From: Capsicum annuum
Lineage: Eukaryota > Streptophyta > Magnoliopsida > Solanales > Solanaceae
Reading direction: 5' to 3'
DNA length: 64,000 bases
Assembly: GCF_002878395.1 (NCBI RefSeq)
Contig: NC_061119.1
Coordinates: 16,547,850 to 16,611,849 of the forward strand
The position numbers and the translations under genes are program-made. This document shows, in pieces, positions 57,933 through 64,000 of this stretch. The notes below the pieces were generated by a model. That model searched no databases, had not been told where the DNA came from, and worked only from the letters and a program-made list of their open reading frames with translations. Position 1 is the stretch's first letter; the number at the start of each line of letters is the position of its first letter.

Positions 57933-59398
57933 TGATAATGCTCAAACTACACCTCTCTTACAGGAATGTAAGCGATCATTGTCAATATATAACCCAACTA
58001 GGTTGGGGTTAAATCCCACAGGGAATGTAGTGTGAATTTGAGTTATCTGTGGGTTAATCAATTGATTGTTATCAGTTTCCGGTGAATGAGGGTTTTTGGA
58101 AAGGTAACAAATAATTACTTCTCAATTCAGTGTTTGAAATCAATAAGATAAGGAAAACCAGAGTTATGCTCACTATGGGTGTTAGGATTTGACAGACGCT
58201 AGTAACAGTTCAAGATTCTTGTGGTAGGTAGGAACAACAGACTATCCTTGTCGAAGTTATGTCTAAATGTTTCTCAACCTATTTAGGCATTTAACCACCT
58301 AATTCTCTCGAACTTAGGGAATTTATATTTCATAACAGGATGTTATCTCAAGTTAATTAATCTTGTTACATCATTAATTATTAAATGGAAGTTTGATGCT
58401 TCCAAGTCCCTGTTGATAATTCACTTCTTACTAGGGTTGATTTCTTATCACAAGCAAATCACCAGTAAGTAAAGCCTATTATTTGCAACCAATAGTCAGA
58501 GTATAAAATAATGGAATTAACAAGAAGTTTCTACCACTGTTAGAATCTTGAACACTTAGTTACGTTATAAACCTAAGCCCATAGATCCCACAACTCGGGT
58601 TAAGAGAATTTAGCTACTCATAATAAAATCATCAAGACAACAAGTTGAATTCATAGTTTGATATATGAACTTACGACAAGATGAATAGCAACAAGTGTTT
58701 CTCAGATTTGATTCACAGTAGAAAATCCCAAATTAAATGTAATAATCTCTCCAAAAATAATTGTAAAGTTCAAGTCAGAAAACTAGAGAGAAAAAATTCT
58801 CAAAACGTCAGTTCCCCTCTTCATTAGAAAACCCTAACATATACTTTAAATATTTCAGCCTAATTATGGAAACAAAATCATAGATCACAGTTTTCTCGGA
58901 CAGGCGACGACGTGTGTGGTGGCTTATCAGGAGTCTGACGACTTATCAGGAATGTCGTCAGCTCCTTTTTACTTTTGACAATCTCTGCCTTAGGTTGACA
59001 ATGAGACGTAACGGCTTATCAGACATGTGACGACTTATCAGAATTGTCGTCGCTTCTTCACTTTAAATCCCATTCCCTGCCTAAGCCTAACGACGATCCT
59101 GAATACTTATCACACTTCTAACGGCCTATCACTGATGTCATCACGAATTCCAACTGAAGCTCATTCTCTGTCTAAGGCTGATGACAACTCTGATAGCTTA
59201 TCACAAGGCATGACTTATCAGACAGGTCATCAGCTATACTTCCCCCTCTATTTACTTTCATTATTGCTGGTTCTCTTGCATCTTGACTTTTACTACAATA
59301 TCGAATAAAAAATACTCAAAAACGACAAAAGTTTCTTAAGACTTTGCAATTATTATTAGTTAAAAGCCTCAAATATGTTAGCATCTACTCACACATCA
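57933..59398 (-). repeat. Athila-type 5' LTR (right copy)
   Basis: 1466 bp, TGATAATGCTCAAACTACAC ... CTCACACATCA on the plus strand, aligning along its whole length with 46349-47836. The TGACG/TTATCA-rich section is at 58900-59235. Confidence 0.9.
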
Positions 59399-62300
59399 CC
59401 TTCCACTGGAAAAAGTGGTTTGGCTCTCTTGAGTCATTCTTCTTCCTCTCCCACTACCCCTTCTTCGACCACTTATAGAAGCCTGTGTATGGAAAGTCAA
59501 ATCAGCATATATTTCAATCAAACAAAAATTGTTTGATTACATAAAATGACCTGTGTTTGCACAGAAGTTCCCTCTAGTTGTTGAGACATTTGGAATACTT
59601 GAACTACCTGAAACACTGCCTTTTCCGATACCTTTTCCTCTACCTCTTCCTTTAGTAGCACTTGCAATATTTGTCATGGCCTGATTTTTGAGATATTAGT
59701 ACATATACTTAAAAAAATTGATACTAACAAATAAATAAATATACCTCTTGCTGGTATGATGTTCCAGCTGCATGACTTAGACCACTGCCTCTTGCTCTCC
59801 CTCTTCCTCTGCCAGTAGAAGCTCCAGCCTGTGTTTTAAGAGATTAGTCCTTGTACTTAACAGAATATATATTAGATAATGATTATAAAAATATCTGTAC
59901 CTGAGAAGATATTTCAGCTGAGTGACTTGTACCAGGTTGATCTCTTGTAGGACATCTTCTTTTATTATGTCCCTATGTACCACATTTGCTACAAGTAATT
60001 ACAGTCTCACATTTGCTAAGTTTTTAGTTTTTCTACTTTCATCAACCCCTTTTCTTTTATATGGTCTCTCAGGCAGTTTCCTGATCTTTTGTGGCTTCAC
60101 AGTAGGATTATTTGACGTTGGCCACATTTTCATGTTATTCATTAGCTAAATAAAATGAGCATATGTGCTGAGGTAGGTATCCTTGTGATAGTAGGTATCC
60201 ACAAAATTAATGGGCTCATATTCCTTGTCGTGAAGGGTAACAACACCATGAGGACAAGGAATACCCCTAAGCTGCCAAGCTTTGCAAATGCAACTTCTCC
60301 CAACAATGTCAACAGTATGAGTACCTGTCAACATTCTCAAAACCTCTTTCCCCATTTCAAGACAAATTGCACTACATTGACTTGTCAATATTTTCTTGTA
60401 TAATCTTCAAAGTCATGGGAGAAATATCAGTAATCCAAGTATTTGAAAACTGTCTCAACTACTAATTCTTTTTATCATATTTACCCTAATCTTCTCAAGC
60501 ATTGTGATGATTGTTTTGAGCCTTGTAGGAAGTACCCATGCATTAAAACTCTCTGCCATATTGTTGTCCATAACATTACATCTACAATGTTATTCAAAGT
60601 ATCTTTTGCACCATGTCTCTAAATTGTACCACAAAAGATCATCCAATCAATCCCTCCCCAACATCTTCATTGCTTTTATATTCTCCTTTAATTCTACTTC
60701 AAGTATGGATTTTGCAATCTTCCAAAATACTCTTCTTTTTTTCTATACGTTTCCCGAGTTTAGACCAATTAGCAAGAACATGTCTTGCACATTTTGTGTT
60801 CAACCAGTGGAAGCAACTCTTTTACAACTATTTTCAGTCCCTAACAAAACAAAATAAGTATATTAATCTATCAGCAGTTGTTAAAAAAAGCAGATAGTTG
60901 TTAAGAATAGAGTCATACCTTTTGCATATCAGATATGATGCTCAATTGATGACCTTCTCCAAGATTAAGGTCATTCTTCAGCAGTTCAACAAACTACCTC
61001 CATGTAAATTGATTCTCAACCTCAACAACTGCCCAGGCAATAGGCAACATTTGATTGTTTCTATCTCTGCAAACAACCACCAACATTTGACCTTAGCATA
61101 CACCTTTGAGGAAACAACCATCCAAACCAATCAACCTTCTAGCACCTCCAAAGAATGATTTCTTTAAAGCATGAAAGCACACATAAAAATCCTGAAAGAT
61201 TAACTTTCCAATCTCATCAGCATCTCCAACTTTGACAACACAAGTGCTACCTGGATTAGTCCTCAAAATCTTATCCCTGTAATTAAAAATCCCACCATAC
61301 TCCACAATCTAATCACCCATAATATCTTGTATCACTCTAGACCTAGCTCTTCTCACAGTTGTTGCACCAACATGGATATCCAACTTCTTTCTAATAATTT
61401 CCTGCAACTGGACAACTTTAATGTTTGGTTGTTGACTAATTCTATCTTTATACTTATTTGCCAGAAACTTTGAGTTGCAAAGATAGTTAAAAGTTGATCT
61501 CAAACAAATATGAATGGGGTTGTATATTTTAACAATAAAATCCCCACTACTCTTATCCTTGCTAGCACACAACAACCAAGAACAAGTGTCTTTGCAACAC
61601 CTCACTTTAACTCTATAAGGCTTATTCATATACTTTTCAATTTGAATCTTTTCTTGAATTGTATATCTGGTTACTGCCAGCCTAAACTCATTTACACTTG
61701 GAAAAAACAACCCTAATTCCCAAATAATTTTTTCACAAGTTTCATAAAAAATAACTCTGTTTTTTTGTTCTTTCTTCTCACAGGTTGTTGCACTACTTCA
61801 TCACCATCTTCACCATATACCCTACCTACTTCATTATCTAATTTAATGCTAGGAGCTTCATCACTAAGGTAGTAAGGTTCATCACCTCCTAGTTTACCAA
61901 CTAGGCTATCCCTAGTTCCAATATTTGACTCACCATACACTATATCTAGACCTTTTTCACCAACATTAACCTGTTCATCTGTTGTGCCTCTACTTCTTCT
62001 TTGTTACCTATTGAAATGTCTTTTACTAGCCCTTATATTAATATATTCTTAATGGACATCATTGTCAACATCACTGTCCCGACTAGTATTCCCTTTTAAA
62101 TCTGAATCATTCTCTAAATCCTCATCACTTCGATCCTCATCTATTGTAGGGTCAAAAGACTTGGAAGGTATATTAGAAGGAGGAGGCTCATTAGGAGGGT
62201 TGGAAGGAGAATTTAGAGTAGAAGGCTAAAAATTAGGGCTAGAAGCATCACCCTTATTAATAGGGTTCAAATTTTCTCCACCTACCCAATTATGACTCAT

Positions 62301-62639
62301 ATTGGGGACATACTCCAATTTTAGTGGGGCATGATCAGGTTGACTCACCCTATGTGAAACATACACATCAAGTTCATTCCTATTTTTTAAAATATTGATA
62401 ATGTCAAAAATAACCTTATCACATTTAATTTCTACCAAATAACCATCCCATTTAACAAAGAAATCACATTGGGTTGAATATCCTAGATATTTAATGTAGT
62501 CTCTGAACTCAAAGTAGGACATCATATCAGTATCTTTATTGAAAAACTCAGTCACAAACCCATCAATATATTCAGGTGAGGGATCAAATTCTATTTCACC
62601 CCCATGATACCATCTTAAAGTTACAAGCATAAAAGCCAT
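59399..62639 (-). pseudogene. MULE transposase (mudrA-like), main part
   Basis: Minus strand, start Met at 62639 (MAFMLVTLRWYHGGEIEFDP), just after an acceptor-like TTTTTCAG; a leader exon lies upstream. Order: PB1-like domain (62639-62330); acidic linker; MuDR DNA-binding domain (61700-61320, FPSVNEFRLAVTRYTIQEKI, CCKDTCSWLLCASKDKSSGD); MULE catalytic domain with RRLIGLDGCFLKG (first Asp, near 61121) and LSIISDMQK (second Asp, near 60932); CARHVLANWSK and MDNNMAESFNAWVLPTRLKT; SWIM finger CICKAWQLRGIPCPHGVVTL near 60270; zinc knuckle CSKCGT-stop-GHNKRRC near 59975; Gly/Arg-rich tail to TQESQTTFSS at 59410. About eight in-frame stops. The C-terminus continues at 46348. Confidence 0.92.
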
Positions 62640-63591
62640 TGAAAGATACCTGAAAAAGCAACAATTCAACCACACGAACACATTGAAATCAGTAAACAAA
62701 GAGAAAAATACCCCACCCACCCCAAACTTCCCTACTCGCTGCGCGGCACTAAAGCGATCTCCTACGGAAAGCTTCCATTGGGATTGTTTTTGGCGAATCA
62801 ACAGGGTTTCTTTCATAATTAGGTTGTTCTCCGAACCTTGTTTGTTACTGAGCTGGGTAACTCAAACTCTATCCTAAAAAAGTTTATTCCTACCCCTTAC
62901 CCTTTCTTTTAATGTTGCCAATTTCAGGTTTAAACCATGTTATGGAACCAAGACAACCTAATAAAAATAGGATTACAAAATAATATAATAAGAAAGAGAA
63001 AGAGCTTTCAACATCTATAAATAGAAGCCGCTTTCTCTATTTGGAAAAGCAAAGGTCCAACCACCACCACCCCTATTTGACACACACCCAGAAAGAATTC
63101 TGAGTTGTACATGCCCCCCCCCAAAAAAAAATACAACTTCGAAAAAGCCATCAAATCAACAAAAATTCAACAAAGACGTTGTACATGCATAAGTCAATAT
63201 ATTCATATTTGCATCAATTTCACTAAATTATGACCTAAAAAAATATTTTCTCCCAAAAAAACCACAATTTCGAAAAAGCCATCAAACGTTAGAGACATCA
63301 AAACTAAAATGCACAAAATCCTAAGCTGTAAAATCCTCTACTCTTACATTAATACGTATTTATCCCAATAAATTTATCTCCCAAAGACCTTCAATCTCCT
63401 TCGAATGTGTGCTTAGAGTCTATGTTATGAAAGAAAAGAAAAAAAATCGAAGCAGAGAGAGAGAAATGAATGAGAATATGTGTTTGGGGATATTTTATTA
63501 GAATCGGGTCGGGTTATTGGGTTAAACCCAACCTTTTAATAATTAAATTATTATTTAAAGAGAGTGTCAACGACACACCTAAGGGTTGCTA
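62640..63591 (-). promoter_or_regulatory. Presumed promoter/leader of MULE transposase
   Basis: This is noncoding sequence between the right TIR and the transposase Met. An in-frame ATG at 62816 extends the frame without family similarity, so it is probably 5' leader and intron. A plus-strand TATAAATAG at about 63016, with downstream 'tctctatttggaaaagcaaagg', points away from the transposase and has no gene. 'ctctctctct' tracts lie near 63450. Confidence 0.4.
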
Positions 63592-63721
63592 TAGAATACT
63601 ATCAAAATGGTGTATTTACAGTGAATTAAAGAAGAATCGTGGGTAATAGGTCGAAAGTAAAGTTAAAGTGTCTTTTTGAAAAAACTCGGATAAGATCAGG
63701 GGGGTCTTTACGTATTTTCTC
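63592..63721. repeat. MULE right terminal inverted repeat
   Basis: Inverted match to 44442-44571, ending GTATTTTCTC and followed by the duplication TTGTATAAA. Confidence 0.88.
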
Positions 63722-63744
63722 TTGTATAAAATTAAACAAATAGA

Positions 63745-63935
63745 TGCATGCATTCCATGTAGAGTATTTTATGGCAACTTGCATGAGATGCCACATAGGA
63801 CGTACAAATGTGTCTACTTATTCAACTTTATGTAAGTCTATTTGTGCACACCAAATATTGAAGGACAGAGATATCAGATGAGGTTAAGTTGAAGGACACA
63901 TTTATGTCGTTAAAAAAATGAGAAAGAACTCGATT
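63745..63935. mobile_element. Fragment of a solanaceous MULE-type MITE
   Basis: The minus strand reads 'acgacataaatgtgtccttcaactta', 'tgtgcacaaatagacttacataaagttgaataagtagacaca' and 'gtcctatgtggcatctcat', a pattern of the 'ccacatagg / caactta' foldback type. Only one arm is clear. Confidence 0.45.
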
Positions 63936-64000
63936 GGTTTTATTTTACTTGATTCTCTTACTAAAAGAAATTATTTTAATTTATTTATTTAATTATAAAA

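Larger units (their letters stand above)
46349..59398 (-). mobile_element. Athila-type Ty3/gypsy element, minus strand
   Basis: LTRs lie at 46349-47836 and 57933-59398. Flanking 5-mers are CATTC (46344-46348) and CCTTC (59399-59403), one mismatch. On the minus strand a primer site TGGCACCGTTGCCGGGGA (57928-57911) lies four bases inside the 5' LTR; it complements tRNA-Asp, as in Athila elements. gag, protease, RT, RNase H and integrase follow in order. The polypurine end is AAGTTGAGGGTGT next to the 3' LTR. No envelope-like ORF is left in the 1.4 kb between integrase and 3' LTR. A solo LTR (50806-53792) is nested in the RNase H region. All domains contain stops. Confidence 0.9.
44442..63721. 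mobile_element. 19.3-kb MULE with perfect 9-bp TSD, nested insertions
   Basis: TTGTATAAA flanks the element at 44433-44441 and 63722-63730. The termini are GAGAAAATACATAAAGAC and, inverted, GAGAAAATACGTAAAGAC. TIR similarity continues for about 130 bp through 'cctgatctt', 'gacctatta(t/c)cc', 'gattcttctttaat' and 'tgtaaatacaccattttga'. It carries a GRF zinc-finger gene remnant next to the left TIR (+) and a mudrA-like transposase reading from the right TIR (-). Subtracting the Athila-type element (46349-59398) leaves about 6.2 kb, a normal size for an autonomous MULE. Confidence 0.93.

Noticed and set aside
60504..61158. Plus-strand ORFs of 86-117 codons
   Set aside because: They are antisense to the MULE transposase catalytic domain, where the minus-strand protein is clearly conserved.

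Overview
The window is nuclear DNA of a flowering plant, most likely a member of the Solanaceae. The base composition is very AT-rich. The repeats include tRNA-derived SINEs of solanaceous type, a TRIM with a tRNA-Met primer site, an Athila-type and a chromodomain-bearing Ty3/gypsy element, two hAT elements and several Mutator-like elements (MULEs). I see no intact host gene, tRNA, rRNA or CRISPR. Almost every coding trace is a decayed transposon gene. One fragment of a host gene, a FURRY-like cell-morphogenesis gene, has been picked up by a hAT element.

Layout. 1-6.7 kb: a terminal-inverted-repeat element (1-2867) carrying nested MITEs, one with a perfect 9-bp target duplication, then a 0.4-kb direct duplication around a TRIM remnant. 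6.77-12.81 kb: a hAT element with a minus-strand transposase pseudogene. A 150-bp tandem array and compound microsatellites lie inside it, and a 1.4-kb MULE (11325-12738) with an Ulp1-protease tail sits in its right arm. 12.8-16.6 kb: MITEs and unassigned AT-rich DNA. 16.59-21.41 kb: a MULE with two convergent, internally deleted genes, a transposase on + and a DUF1985/Ulp1 (KAONASHI-like) protein on -. A swarm of ATACATATG-type motifs lies between them. 22.5-24.5 kb: an element with long inverted repeats. 25.2-34.0 kb: a duplicated unit made of Stowaway-like MITEs and GATACAT-rich sequence. Its first copy is split by hAT element 2 (26832-32590, perfect 8-bp duplication GGTGCAAG).

34.0-42.7 kb: a decayed chromovirus (Ty3/gypsy, + strand) inserted in the second copy of that unit. 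Its 3' LTR is truncated and ends in a small inverted filler. 42.9-44.4 kb: SINEs, a short tandem repeat and a CT-rich stretch. 44.44-63.72 kb: a 19.3-kb MULE with a perfect 9-bp target duplication (TTGTATAAA). It has a GRF zinc-finger gene at one end and a mudrA-like transposase at the other, pointing toward each other. An Athila-type element (46349-59398, minus strand) is inserted in the last coding part of the transposase. That element in turn contains a solo chromovirus LTR (50806-53792, duplication ACCAC). This gives three nested insertions with readable boundaries.

The genes do not form a host pathway. They record rounds of transposition, internal deletion, gene capture and decay. The points most worth following are the GRF-plus-transposase gene pair, the FURRY exon captured with its splice borders, the shared motif swarms in the MULEs, and the TGACG-rich arrays found in two different LTR families.
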